Shown: positions 1 through 10,058 of the stretch, in pieces
How the letters are laid out: every line of letters begins with the position of its first letter
Numbering within the stretch: position 1 is the stretch's first letter
Assembly (NCBI GenBank): GCA_956465555.1
Contig: OY101127.1
Location: 682,001 to 746,000, forward strand
Length of the DNA: 64,000 nt
Direction: 5' to 3'
From: Nitzschia sp. pyKryTriq1
Lineage: Eukaryota; Bacillariophyta; Bacillariophyceae; Bacillariales; Bacillariaceae
Made by a program: the position numbers and the translations under genes
Notes under the pieces: generated by a model
Told to the model about the DNA's origin: nothing
Database searches by the model: none
The model's input: only the letters and a program-made list of their open reading frames with translations

Positions 1-82
1 TTCCGCTATTACTACTTGAAATGATAAATGGATCTAGTTGTACAGCTCTGCCCCTCTTATGATTTCTCAGGTCAATAAATTC

Positions 83-865
83 TTACACCAGCAAGACGGC
101 ATTCACACAGCCGTCCAGTTCGGGGTTATTGGTCACCTGGGCCATTTTACCCCACGCTACCTTCCCTGATGTCGTGACTAGTCCTAGTTCACTCACATTC
201 ACCTCGATAATAGTTCCCTTGGTCAAAACGCCCAGATTTGTGTAGATTTGAGAACTGGGGTTCTTCTTGACTCCCAGGATGGCCAATTGAAATGTGGTTT
301 TGAGCTCCGGGTGCGTGACATTAGCTTTCTTCATTCGCAATCCGGTAGGCCGAATAAACCGTTCATACTTGGGATTCTTTCGAGTGAAAGTATCACCGAC
401 AAACGTACACTTGGTGACCATGCGCTTCCACTGCTTCTTTTGTCGCTTCCCACTAGCCAAAATTTTGAACATCTCGTCATCTGCCACAGGCTTGACTTTC
501 GGGATGGGCACCTCCCACTTACCAGCCTTTTCCTTTCTTTTTTGCTTGACTGTGTTACTCAAGACCTTGGCGCGAGACACACCCTCACGATCCAACAAGT
601 AGGCAGGCACGGCTCCGTCCGCCACAGCCTCGTCGTTGGCATGCTGGTTGGAACGTTCGTTGTGCATGGCGATCGTCTTGCGCATCGTCGCCTTTTCCTT
701 GAAGCGACGTTTCTGATAAATTTTGGCACGGATACCATGGACCTTCTGGGCGAATTCGGATCGCTTGTGGGCGAAACGAGCTTCCTTTTTTCGCTCGCGT
801 TCATCGGCATCTAACCGCCTGCCGTGCAATTTGCGGTGGCGTTCCATGTGCTCATGTTGCGGCAT
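83..865 (-). CDS. NSA2: Ribosome biogenesis protein NSA2 (TINP1) homologue
   Basis: Intact single-exon gene for 260 aa, the usual NSA2 length. In other eukaryotes NSA2 is a nucleolar factor of pre-60S particles, needed for 27S pre-rRNA processing. The sequence shows the family layout: a very basic N-terminus (starting [19 protein letters not shown]), a Lys/Arg-rich central helix region, and a C-terminal beta-rich domain resembling ribosomal protein eS8, with [19 protein letters not shown] and a last stretch ending GCVNAVLLV. The ATG at 865 lies at the conserved family N-terminus, so the start is firm. It has no introns. The spacer upstream (866-2143) separates it from the 3' end of the first tetraspan gene on the same strand. 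Family identity is near certain from conservation over the full length; function is inferred from the family. Confidence 0.96.
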   Translation of the reverse strand: MPQHEHMERHRKLHGRRLDADERERKKEARFAHKRSEFAQKVHGIRAKIYQKRRFKEKATMRKTIAMHNERSNQHANDEAVADGAVPAYLLDREGVSRAKVLSNTVKQKRKEKAGKWEVPIPKVKPVADDEMFKILASGKRQKKQWKRMVTKCTFVGDTFTRKNPKYERFIRPTGLRMKKANVTHPELKTTFQLAILGVKKNPSSQIYTNLGVLTKGTIIEVNVSELGLVTTSGKVAWGKMAQVTNNPELDGCVNAVLLV

Positions 866-2143
866 TTTCGAGGCGTTGAATGATCACAAACAATGATCTC
901 AAAATCTAAACTTTAACCTTCGCGTCTTTGGATCCTTGAATCCTTGAATCGACGGATGTGGTTCTTACTTCAAGGCAACAGAGTTGTGTTGGTATGATTG
1001 GTATGATATAATACCGGAAATGCGACAGCCGGTACGACGAAAGAATATTTCGATGCGAAGTTGGATTTGTGTGGGACGTCGCTCATCGTACCAGCAACCA
1101 GCACGCAGTGCTTATAGGCCCACTACTCGTATTTCAACGGCGGGATTTTTATTTCCGCAAGAAAATGGGTGGAGGTTGGCTGAATTCGATCGAAGGACAG
1201 ACGCAAATAAAGGTCGAGCGAGTCCAATTTTTCGCTGATGATGCGATACCGGTAGAGGATGATGACCACGCTCTGCTCCGAGCCTTGTTTGAAACCTACT
1301 GAAAGTCGGTCTCCCCGTGGCCGACCCTTCGTACTGGTAGTATCGTATGATGCAGCAGTAGTTTCGTGTGGAAATGTGTCTACCGGATGGCTGCAGTACA
1401 TAGAAACCGCCTTCCGTAGTATTGGTAGTAGTAGTACTAGACGCTTCGCTTTCACTACCGGTACTGGACGACCGGTACCAGTAGGCGGTGCCCCTTCCCG
1501 AAGAACCTCTTGTCGTTGTATGAGTACGGCAGTCCTTGCTTCATGCTCGTACGGGTAGATCGATGCATCACCATCACTGCTCTCGTTCGCCTTCCGCAGT
1601 AGTCTCCACGTCATCGGAGCAGCCTGCCGATTGTTGTACTACCCGAATACTTTCATAACTTTCATGTTACTACTTGCAATTATCCTACACTCTTTAGCTA
1701 GATTTATTCGCGCAGAAAGCGATGAGCTTTTTGTCTATAAGAGTTTGTGCGCATTTGGTTCGTGCTGATTGTGGACTTCTACGATTACGGAGACGAGAAC
1801 CCAGAACCCCGTGTTATTATTGTTAAGTAGATTTTATGGTAGATTATTTTTCAACTGCTATCACAAAAGGGTGCTTGTACGCGTACCTGGTACCAGGTAC
1901 CTACAAGAATATGCAATGATGATGATGTGATGGGATGATCTGACGATTGATTCTTCTTCTCACTTCTTCTTATACTCGGCGCCTTACGCGGCGCGTGCGG
2001 GATTGTCTTACTCATGTTTCACCAGTTTACTATGTTTGCCAGTTGCCAGTTGCATGCAGAGTACTTCGTACAGTACTTGTAGCAAATTTACAAAGTCTAA
2101 TGTAGTATTCAAGTACAAACAATGGAAATGGTGTATTGTCTCC
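866..2143. other. Intergenic spacer, no gene recognised
   Basis: About 1.3 kb between the start of NSA2 and the 3' end of tetraspan gene A. Open frames of 80-160 codons occur on both strands, but none shows a recognisable domain or a convincing composition. The stretch contains a GGTACCAGGTACC-type palindrome near 1888-1900 and scattered ACCGGTA words. Nothing else is supported. Confidence 0.6.
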
Positions 2144-3406
2144 TCATTCTTCTGAGTTGCTGGTACCGGTAGTAGGTTTAGTACCATGCCCTTGTTCATC
2201 TGTTAACACTTCTCCCTCGACTAGTGGTGACTCAGTAATATTACCGGTAGTTTCTTCTTCGTTGGCTTCCTTGGTACTGGTACCCGAGCTGCTAACAGCA
2301 GCGATTTTTCCTTGTTCTTCATCGGTTGCAGTGGCATCTTTCTCAGTAACAGCGGTGGGAGCAACTTCGCCGACAACCTTGGCATCAACTTCTACGATTT
2401 CCGGATCTACGTCGTATTGTTCTTCAGGACTGACACTAGTAGGGCTCTCAAAAGCAGCCGCGTCAGCCTCAATAGGTGGTTCCTCGGGAGAAGAAGCAGG
2501 GTGCGATTCCAAATATGCCGCTCGCTGTTTCTCCTCCTCTAAGATCGCTTCGCCAGGGTAGTCGGACATCAACAAAAAGCATCCACCAGTGCAGAAATAC
2601 ATGCAACCGGCAACAATGGTCCAGCTACAAGACCGACTCAGGCTGCAATCGTTGTCTTGGCAAAAGTCGCTTGAAAATGCAAGGATTGACAAGAACTGGA
2701 AGCACGTCAGAACAGCGCTCAGAAGGAAGGCCGTGAAATATCTGGCCCCTTTCGCTTGGGCGCTGCAGGTGAAACTCAGCGAGTAGCAGAAGAGAAAAAA
2801 TCCACCCAAGGCGCCAATGGCGGAAAAGCCGCGTGCGACATTCCAGGATGGAGTCAGCACATTGATGTACCAATCTATTTGGTCTTCTGGATATAAACCC
2901 TCTTCGTACCTTCGATCGGGAAAGGCAAAAATAGTGAGATGTTCAGACAGTCCAATCACTTTATATTTCTTTCTCAGGCATTGCATGAAATCTTCCAAGT
3001 ATCTCTACCGAACTCACCAATAGCATTCTCCATTCGGTCTGGCGAAAAAGAACATACCAAATTCCTTGAAACCAGTCAAATCTTCAGGCAATCCTTCAAA
3101 GTCTTCGCCTGGAAGGAGGATTCGCGAATTGGTGGTTACAAAAGAACAGTCGCCGATTGCAGCCAATGAGAAAAGCATCCCCATGAGAAGGAGAGTCTGA
3201 GACAACAGACCAGCCAAGAACCCGTTAAGGAACAGACATCCTGACAAGAGAATTGAGCAGATTTTTTAGAAATCTCGTCAATAATACCGAGCAATAAAAT
3301 AAGCAAGGCATACTCGGTACATACCACAAAGACAAGAATCGCTTGGCCCTTCCCCCAACGCCCTTGGCTCACAACCAACGCATTTCACAGGTTCACAGCA
3401 GCCCAT
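2144..3406 (-). CDS. Four-helix (tetraspan) membrane protein A with Cys-rich N-terminus
   Basis: Three exons by my reading: 3406-3325, 3240-3018 and 2909-2144 (introns 84 and 108 bp, GT-AG, phases 1 and 2), giving 356 aa. The N-terminus is short and Cys-rich (MGCCEPVKCVGC, then DSCLC). Next come a first hydrophobic helix (LSQTLLLMGMLFSLAAIGDC), a roughly 80-residue loop containing FARPNGECYW, three more helices with two extra-helical Cys pairs (FCQDNDC), and a roughly 120-residue acidic Ser/Thr/Glu tail. The paralogue at 4206-5405 aligns through the whole membrane region, which fixes the splice joints. MGCC could allow myristoylation or palmitoylation. Family not recognised; the topology resembles claudin/MARVEL-like tetraspans but I see no diagnostic motif. 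A TTG 5' of exon 2 was rejected as start because the exon 1 ATG restores homology with the paralogue. Confidence 0.8.
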
Positions 3407-4205
3407 TTTAACTTGTAGAACTTCTCGATGATACTAATCAAAGGGTAGTTGGGATCGTAAAGAAGGTCAATGCAAAACGGCAGCCCTCTGGGTTTTGTTG
3501 GGTGTCGGGTTGATGGTTGATGTTCTGATTTCGGTCGTGCCTCGTGCGCCAAAACAAGGCCAAAACGAAGAGAACTCTGTAATACCGGTACATACCTGGT
3601 ACAAGCTCAACGACACCGGAGGTAGTTAACAACAACAACAACTGGTACCTGTACAGTACTGTACAAGTTCCGGTACAGTACGAACCTGGTACTGTACGTA
3701 CCGGTAGTGTTCGGGTGGCTAGAGTAGCGAGAGAGAGAGCAGTTAGTCAAGCAAATCGCTGAGAGTTACAACGAGAGAGTTCGCAACTCATAATGAGAGT
3801 TACAAAATAATATGCCCCGACACCACCCAGAACCCAGACCTCTAGATGAGACCTCGAATTTACTCCATTGAGCGAGCGAGCGAGTCATCGCTGGTTTGAC
3901 TAGCTGGATTGTTTGCTTGAATGACGACGAGTATATCGTAAAGCAGCGAAAAGTGTAGAGAGTCTGCCGAAAGAAGCATTCAACAGGCTGGTACAGTCGA
4001 ACAATTGGTGGGTGGAGTAAATATAAGTACATCTAGAGTACTAGAGAATTCAATGGATGCACAATACTACTCATACTTGTTTTTCTTTGATGTGCATATC
4101 TATGGCTCTGCTTGTTTTGGTGCTGTACTGTCACCGGACCACTCACCGCCACCCGGTATATCTGCTTCCGAAGGGCCTGCAGGTGCATTGGTCACTTCCT
4201 CGTCC
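3407..4205. other. Spacer between the tetraspan paralogues
   Basis: About 800 bp. A GTAC/ACCGGT island fills 3585-3712 (see separate entry), immediately 5' of gene A. The rest holds short AT-rich sequence and no supported gene; the long open frame on the plus strand from about 4005 is the complement of the acidic tail of tetraspan B. Confidence 0.6.
3585..3712. repeat. GTAC/ACCGGT palindrome island
   Basis: A run of overlapping palindromic words (TACCGGTA, GGTACC, GTACAGTACTGTAC) upstream of tetraspan gene A. It is the first clear member of a class of islands seen about fifteen times in this window. Confidence 0.75.
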
Positions 4206-5405
4206 TCAGGGGGTTGCAACCTCTGTTTGGGTCGTTTCAGCCTCGCGCGAGCGCGCTCCTTCCTTTTGGGTCACTTCTTCCACTTCGGATTTTTGAACGG
4301 CGGGCTCGGTGGGTTCGACCTCTTCCACGGCAGCCAAAGCCCGGGGCTCTTCGCTAGTAGGAGCGACTTCTGGGTCCCCTTCGTCTACTATGACTTCTTT
4401 CTCCGCACCTTCCACTGGAGTCTCCTCATTTTTACCTACTATCTCTTCTTTATTTTCAATGCCTTCTTCACTCTCGACGGCTTCTTTATTTTCGATGGCT
4501 TCCTCGTCATTGTTTTCCTCAACGGGGACTGCTTCTTCGTCAACAGGAGCCTGTTCTTGAATGGCTGGGACAGCTTTGGTTTCCCTAGGAGGGGGGGGAG
4601 TCACTTTAGTAGGACCGGGGTAATCACGCATGATCACATGGCAAAAGCCACTTAAACAAAAACATGCAGCTGCAGCTACACTCCAACCCGCCGATCGGGA
4701 AAATTTGCATTCGTTCTCTGTGCAAATATCACTGGAAAATACCATAAAAGTCATGCACTGAAAGAGGGCTAAGACCACCCACACCAAGAATGCCATGAAT
4801 AGCCGCACGCCCAAGAAATGGGAAGAGCAGCACATTGATATACTGAACAAGAAGAAGAGCATACCACTAGCTGCACTGACACCTCCTAAGATCCGTGCCG
4901 CCGTCCAGTCGCCTCCGAGGAAATCCCAGTAGTCCCTGATTTGATCATCTGCGTTGTCACCATCTTCGTACCAGTAGCAAGTTCCATCCGGTCGCCCAAA
5001 GGTTATGAAACCCAAACGTTTGACCAATGAGTTCTCATCGTTGCCTTCTGTAACCATGATTCCTGGAGATACGGAGACGAAACTACAGTCTCCAAGCGCC
5101 GCCAGCGAAAAGCATGTGCCTAATAAATAAAACATGTTTTAGTACAGCCGTAAAGTAAAGCAGTCACGTCATGTGCAGCCTTCACCTACCCATGAACAGT
5201 AAAAATTGTGCAGCTGCCACCTGGCAACCGCCATTTAAATACCCACAGCCTGTAGGACGACGATGATGATAGAATCAGATTAGAATACAGAACAATCTGA
5301 ACGAAAAAAGCACTCCCCGAATGAAAACCTACCACACATGCAAGAATCGGGCGGTGGGGGGCCATCATCGTCTGATGTACAGCAGGAGCAGCACTCTTTA
5401 GGCAT
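4206..5405 (-). CDS. Four-helix (tetraspan) membrane protein B, paralogue of A
   Basis: Three exons: 5405-5333, 5249-5190 and 5119-4206 (introns 83 and 70 bp), giving 348 aa. The N-terminus is Cys-rich and acidic (MPKECCSCC, then DSCMC). Four hydrophobic helices follow: about residues 35-55 (AAAQFLLFMGTCFSLAALGD), GGVSAASGMLFFLFSISMCC, GVRLFMAFLVWVVLALFQCM and SAGWSVAAAACFCLSGFCHV. The loop between helices 1 and 2 carries GRPDGTCYW and the one between 3 and 4 carries DICTENEC; both are shared with A. The roughly 150-residue tail is rich in Glu, Val and Pro. Intron 1 is at the same phase-1 position as in A (after CxC), but intron 2 is not shared, so introns were gained or lost after the duplication. 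An upstream in-frame ATG at 5474 is possible; 5405 was chosen by alignment with A. Function unknown. Confidence 0.8.
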
Positions 5406-6222
5406 TCTCTCTAGAGGGTACGTGTACGATATTGCAGGAAAAGAGGAATGTATGCGTGCGGCAACTAAGTCCAAATGTTTGATTCGACGGCGGCTATCTT
5501 GAATCTATGCGGCCATCGCAATGGATCGGACGAGCAATGGAGGGAGATCAATGAGATCGATGAGAATACCGACATTTTGCTGACACCTCCGCTGTTTTTA
5601 TTTCGGTAGGAGGTAGGACAACTCGAATCGTGTTTTGTGTCGTGTATCGGATTTCGGCGCTGAGCTCTTTATCGCGGTGAATTAACAGGGGAGACCGCCC
5701 CGTGATACAACACGTGAAGACGCATTTGAAGATCAGCAGGAACGCGGAATTCTACTGCGGTATACAAATAGAAGAACTATGAATACTTCCAAGATTAATT
5801 CTACATCTACGCCGAACAGCAGATGACGACTCTATGCAAATTGCTTCACTTGCTGTGTGATGAAAATATGTATACACCACAACAACTTGCACTTGACGGC
5901 AATGTGCTGTGCTGACCTATGGCTCTCTCGACTCTAGACTAAGAGCAAGAGGAAATATTATGGCCACCCATGATTTTTGTTGCTACAAGTACCAAGTATG
6001 ATGTGCACCTGCAGGGATAAGCAACTACCTGCGGTAGCCGACTCCTCTACTAGTATACGTGTTCTCAATGGCATTTAAGGTATAATTATTCTCGTCCACT
6101 GGATACTCATGGCGTAACTTCTAGTTTTCGTTTTGTACTTCATAGAGAAAATGAGTGCTCGAAGAAAGGCTGATGACTACGCTGGGTGGCAACTCGTGCC
6201 ACGAACCACAACCGGTCTGCTC
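5406..6222. other. Intergenic spacer, nothing recognised
   Basis: About 800 bp between the start of tetraspan B and the 3' end of the RoxA-like gene. I see no gene, hairpin or tandem repeat here. Confidence 0.55.
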
Positions 6223-7758
6223 TCACCCCGGCTCAACGTCACCATACAAAAAACCCTCTTCTAGCAATTCAACAAAGAACATTCGGATAGCAGGACTCAA
6301 TTGTCCATCCTGCATTGTTTCGTTAAACCAATCTTTGTCCACTGGTGGGCCATTGGCAATTCGATCTAAAACTGCTTCGATCAATGGAAGCGATTCCTCG
6401 CCTTGGAGGTGGAATACTCGTCCTTGAGCATATAAATTACCAACCCGGTCATCAGCACGTATGGACAAAGCAAAATTCACTCCTTCAGCCCTTCTCAAGA
6501 CCCCCTGACCCGATCGCACTGCAGCCAACGCCATTGCAGAGTCCCCCCACACTCCTAGCTCTTCTTTCCACTCCAAATCCATCTCGTACATTGGGATAGG
6601 ATAGTCAAAGACTGGGCGCTTTGGTTCTGTAATCAATTTCCCGAGCAATGAATCCCAAGACTGTTCATCTGATAGAAAATCGTTGACGAGGTCTAGCACA
6701 AGATGCTTCATTTTGTCATTGACGTCATTGGTCAGGCTGTGCGGGGATGACGACACAAAGAGTTCTTCATCGGAATATCGGCGAACTGCCGACTCCATGG
6801 CAGAAGTCGCCACTGATTCGGCGATTTTCGAGAGCAAATCTGCCGCCGACGGGGCTCGACAGCCAACACTCAAAGTGATACAATCGTTTGAAGTTGCCGT
6901 ACCACAGTGTACGAACCGAGGAGGTAGGTACAAGCAGTCTCCGGCTCCCAATCGCAGTTTGGTGGTGGTGGTGGGAAGGCCGGCCAAGTCTAGAATTCGG
7001 ACTTGCGATGGTTCCACCAGGTTGTCGAATTCCTGCTGAACAGTGATTGGTTTGAGCCCTACTTCCCATTCGCGATGTCCCGAGGTCTGTACCAGAAAGA
7101 CATCATAATTGTCGACGTGTGGCCCAATTCCTCCGCCGGTAGCTGCCAAACTCACCTGAGCATCATCTCGCCTCCAGCGCGGCAAAAAATCAAAATGTAA
7201 ATCCATCCAATCGGACAAATCTGGAATCCATCTGTCTACGTCATTAACGACCAGCGTTGAAGATATTTCATCGTCGTTGCTTTGTAAAAGGCAGTCAAGC
7301 TCTTTCAAACTATCAAACGGACCAAACTCCACAGTAAAGCTATCCAACGTCTTCATTTTGTGCTGTATCAGCCGACAAGCGAGAGATTCTGCCATATCTT
7401 GGTCGCCTTCGTTGGCGGTACAACATGCAAGTTTGAGAATCTCTTGCCACGATGGAAACGGTGAACTTGAAGATTCTTCTGTGTCATCAGGAACAGGGAA
7501 GGCACCTATTAATAGCAACGGCCGACGGCCCCAACATTTCGTAGCCCCAAAATGGGATGAATTCCATGCACCGTGTGTTATTTCAATTTCTCGGTCGTCT
7601 GCAGATGAATACAGAAAAACGCCACACGGCTGTTCCTTCTTGTTGATTCGAAGCATCCGTTTCGACAATCCATCATAGATCCACGCGCCCCCAGGAATCA
7701 GCAATGATAACCAGCAAGATGAGACCATGAATATCGCATTTCGAGTTGCTCGAAGCAT
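6223..7758 (-). CDS. RoxA/YcfD-like JmjC-cupin ribosomal oxygenase
   Basis: Intact 511-aa gene starting at ATG 7758. The JmjC/cupin_4 core has TGGGIGPHVDNYDVFLVQ followed by GHREWEVG, the signature of bacterial YcfD (RoxA), a 2-oxoglutarate/Fe(II) dioxygenase that hydroxylates an arginine of ribosomal protein uL16. The predicted iron triad is intact: H214, D216 and H284 (in RFVHCGTA). The C-terminal third should hold the dimerisation and winged-helix parts, but it is divergent. The protein is longer than bacterial YcfD (about 370 aa) because of a 190-residue N-terminal extension that starts with a hydrophobic stretch (IFMVSSCWLSLLIPGGAW) resembling a signal or organelle-targeting peptide. If it enters the plastid or mitochondrion, organellar L16 is the obvious substrate (inference). 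It is divergently oriented to the HSF gene, about 800 bp away. Confidence 0.88.
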   Translation of the reverse strand: MLRATRNAIFMVSSCWLSLLIPGGAWIYDGLSKRMLRINKKEQPCGVFLYSSADDREIEITHGAWNSSHFGATKCWGRRPLLLIGAFPVPDDTEESSSSPFPSWQEILKLACCTANEGDQDMAESLACRLIQHKMKTLDSFTVEFGPFDSLKELDCLLQSNDDEISSTLVVNDVDRWIPDLSDWMDLHFDFLPRWRRDDAQVSLAATGGGIGPHVDNYDVFLVQTSGHREWEVGLKPITVQQEFDNLVEPSQVRILDLAGLPTTTTKLRLGAGDCLYLPPRFVHCGTATSNDCITLSVGCRAPSAADLLSKIAESVATSAMESAVRRYSDEELFVSSSPHSLTNDVNDKMKHLVLDLVNDFLSDEQSWDSLLGKLITEPKRPVFDYPIPMYEMDLEWKEELGVWGDSAMALAAVRSGQGVLRRAEGVNFALSIRADDRVGNLYAQGRVFHLQGEESLPLIEAVLDRIANGPPVDKDWFNETMQDGQLSPAIRMFFVELLEEGFLYGDVEPG

Positions 7759-8561
7759 GCTGCTGTCCTGTAGCTAGCCTTTCCGCTGTTAGATTTCACC
7801 GACGAATCTTATTTACCTTTCTTCAGCAGTGGTGTAGCGTGTTGAAAGGGTTGCCATTGAGCGGATCTGATGGAGCTGCTGGTGGATCTTCCATCTTGGG
7901 TTTTTTGGATCCAGAAAACCCATACCGGTACCTGGTACCTGTACCGCGTACTGGTACCGTAGCAGGAGCATCCTGGGATGCCTGTGAGCGCAATGTTTAC
8001 ATAAACAACTTTTAACGATCATTCAAAAATAACCATACCTGAGAATAATTTTATGCTAGCGCAACTTTTATCGTCTTGCACCGGTCCGTTCTCCGGTCTG
8101 TTGGATTAAATGGGTCGCGCACACACCGCGCCGGTACGAATGACAGTTTCTACGAAACGCTACGAAAACACGCGGCGCAATCCAGTCTACTCATACTGCC
8201 TACTACGGATTTACAGGCCAACCACCGTGTCGGTGGCCATTTTCAATTTATTGCGACGTCGAGGACGACATCGCGGCGAAACAAACGAGAACTCTGCGCT
8301 TGCCTTCGCGCGGAGAAAGGCCTGCTGACGCGAACATCTCATTCCCAAGGCCTACCGGTACCGGTACCGGTACCGGTACTATGCTGTACTGTACTGTACT
8401 GTAATTTCTCCGAAGGGTCCCCACAATATCTGAACTTCCTTGCTCATAAAATGGGAAACTACAAGTCTTCCACGAATACCACTACTCTAGAGAGTGGTAG
8501 CTATTAATTACAATAGACCTACTATCTACCAGGAGTTACAAACTGCAAAATTAGCATAAGC
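7759..8561. promoter_or_regulatory. Divergent promoter region with GTAC islands
   Basis: About 800 bp between the RoxA-like gene (minus) and the HSF gene (plus), so it must hold both 5' regions. Two palindromic islands stand out: about 7922-7965 (GGTACCTGGTACC type) and 8351-8402, where CCGGTA repeats run directly into a CTGTA repeat (about four units each). A short inverted sequence CTACTCTAGAGAGTAG lies at about 8482-8500. No core promoter element can be named. Confidence 0.45.
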
Positions 8562-9632
8562 ATGCATGTCGAGATATGCACCAGCTCAAGGATAAACCTG
8601 TGGGATCTTCTTGATTCTGTCAAAGGAACAAAACAATACGCGGAACTGGTCGAGTGTTTGCCGTCAAAGAATCTACGCAATCATGAAGAATCATCGTTTC
8701 CACAGGCGGGTGGGAGAGGGGCTTCGGAGAGACCGTCGGACGCTACATTGACAATAGCCAATATACGAAAAGGCCAGAATCTTGCTTTGTCTAAACTTCC
8801 TTTCCTTTGGAAGATGCACGAGATGCTAGAGGATGTGGAGAAAACTGGTGATGATCACATTGTTTCCTGGTTGCCACACGGAAGGGGCTTTCGGGTGCAT
8901 AAGCCAAAATCATTTGTGCAAAAGATCATACCTCACTACTTCAAACAATCGAAGTACAAGAGCTTTCAACGTCAACTTCATCTTTACGATTTCGTCCGAA
9001 CCCCGCGAGGGGTCGAAGCCGGGGCCTACAGTCATCCAAAGTTTCTCCGAGGGAGCAAGTCGCTGTGCCTTTCTCTGAGCCCACACAAAATCAAGGGGAG
9101 AAAGCCCCATCAGCAATCTGTCCAAGCCCAAGGGGGCGTTTTGAATGAAAACGTCTACCCCTCCCTCGGCAAACGCTTGCGAGAAGGCGCCCATGATGAT
9201 GGCTTTAGAGGAAGCAGGAACTCAAGGAACAGCAGTTTCATCCTGAACAACCTACGGTGCAACACTTCAACTGAAAGGCAGCCCTTGGTGACATCTGACG
9301 GATCATTTGACTGGAAACAGGTCCAAAGTATGTTAGTCACAGGTGCTTCCCTGGCAGCGGAATTGGAAGAGAGGAACAGTCGGCCTGTTATTTGGACTTC
9401 TACCACTTGCTGCCCTTCTACCACAAAGCCACACAGTGGCGATGTTGTGTACGCTTTTGGTGAGAGACCATTTCGTTTTATAGAAGATGCATACGAGAAA
9501 GGTGCTACCTTAGGTGCATGCTGCGATGAACCAGATGACGTTCTTTTGTCAGATCAAGAACTAGGTTGCTTGATTGAAGAATCCATGGACACTGGCGTTG
9601 ACGTTACACCGTATACTGACATGGTCGTATGA
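8562..9632 (+). CDS. Heat-shock-factor-type transcription factor
   Basis: Single-exon gene, 356 aa. An HSF DNA-binding domain covers about residues 78-165: LPFLWKMHEMLEDVE, then IVSWLPHGRGFRVHKPKSF, and the recognition helix with its wing start KYKSFQRQLHLYDFVR, ending in HPKFLRGSK. HSF domains are greatly expanded in diatoms. As in most of those, I see no clear heptad-repeat trimerisation domain after the DNA-binding domain, and the remaining 190 residues are low in recognisable motifs with an acidic C-terminus. The start at 8562 (MHVEICTSS) is the first ATG of the frame; a later start nearer the domain cannot be excluded. It is convergent with the thioredoxin-fold gene. Target genes and inducing signal are unknown. 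Confidence 0.93.
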   Translation: MHVEICTSSRINLWDLLDSVKGTKQYAELVECLPSKNLRNHEESSFPQAGGRGASERPSDATLTIANIRKGQNLALSKLPFLWKMHEMLEDVEKTGDDHIVSWLPHGRGFRVHKPKSFVQKIIPHYFKQSKYKSFQRQLHLYDFVRTPRGVEAGAYSHPKFLRGSKSLCLSLSPHKIKGRKPHQQSVQAQGGVLNENVYPSLGKRLREGAHDDGFRGSRNSRNSSFILNNLRCNTSTERQPLVTSDGSFDWKQVQSMLVTGASLAAELEERNSRPVIWTSTTCCPSTTKPHSGDVVYAFGERPFRFIEDAYEKGATLGACCDEPDDVLLSDQELGCLIEESMDTGVDVTPYTDMVV

Positions 9633-10058
9633 AACTGCAAATAAAATAGGAACAAACCTGCTAGTAGAGCTAAACAAACATTTCCGATGATGCAGAGTAC
9701 CATCCTTGATGTCTGTCGTTCGGACCTCGAAAGTGAAGCAAGAGCATACAGAAACCGCGTATGTAGCACATCATGATGTCTTAGAAGCCCAAACCGTGAG
9801 GTGGCACTCAAAGCAGTCGGTGGCCTGCGTTTCCCAATATCGTTCCACTGCAATGCTAGCAGAGTCAAGGGTTTACACTATCGTAGTCTACTCTGGCGGG
9901 ATGACGACCGTTATTGTAAGGCAGTGTTGCGATCCGGGCACAGGAGGAGCGTGATACTTGCACTGCCTTGGCTTCCGATGACCTCCCTCTGTTTGCATCC
10001 AAAGATATTTTGGATCAAAAGAAACCTTCAGCGAGTATACTCTCGTCGCGGTCCAAGA
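9633..10058. other. Convergent 3' spacer
   Basis: About 430 bp between the stops of the HSF gene and the thioredoxin-fold gene. It must hold both 3' untranslated regions and poly(A) sites. No other feature is seen. Confidence 0.5.

Noticed and set aside
1123-1614. 163-codon minus-strand frame in the NSA2 upstream spacer
   Set aside because: Runs through GTAC/ACCGGT-type sequence, no domain, no codon bias, and overlapping open frames exist on the plus strand.
4005-4655. Long Phe/Ser-rich plus-strand frame
   Set aside because: It is the complement of the Glu-rich tail of tetraspan B; GAA-rich coding sequence reads as open Phe-rich sequence on the other strand.
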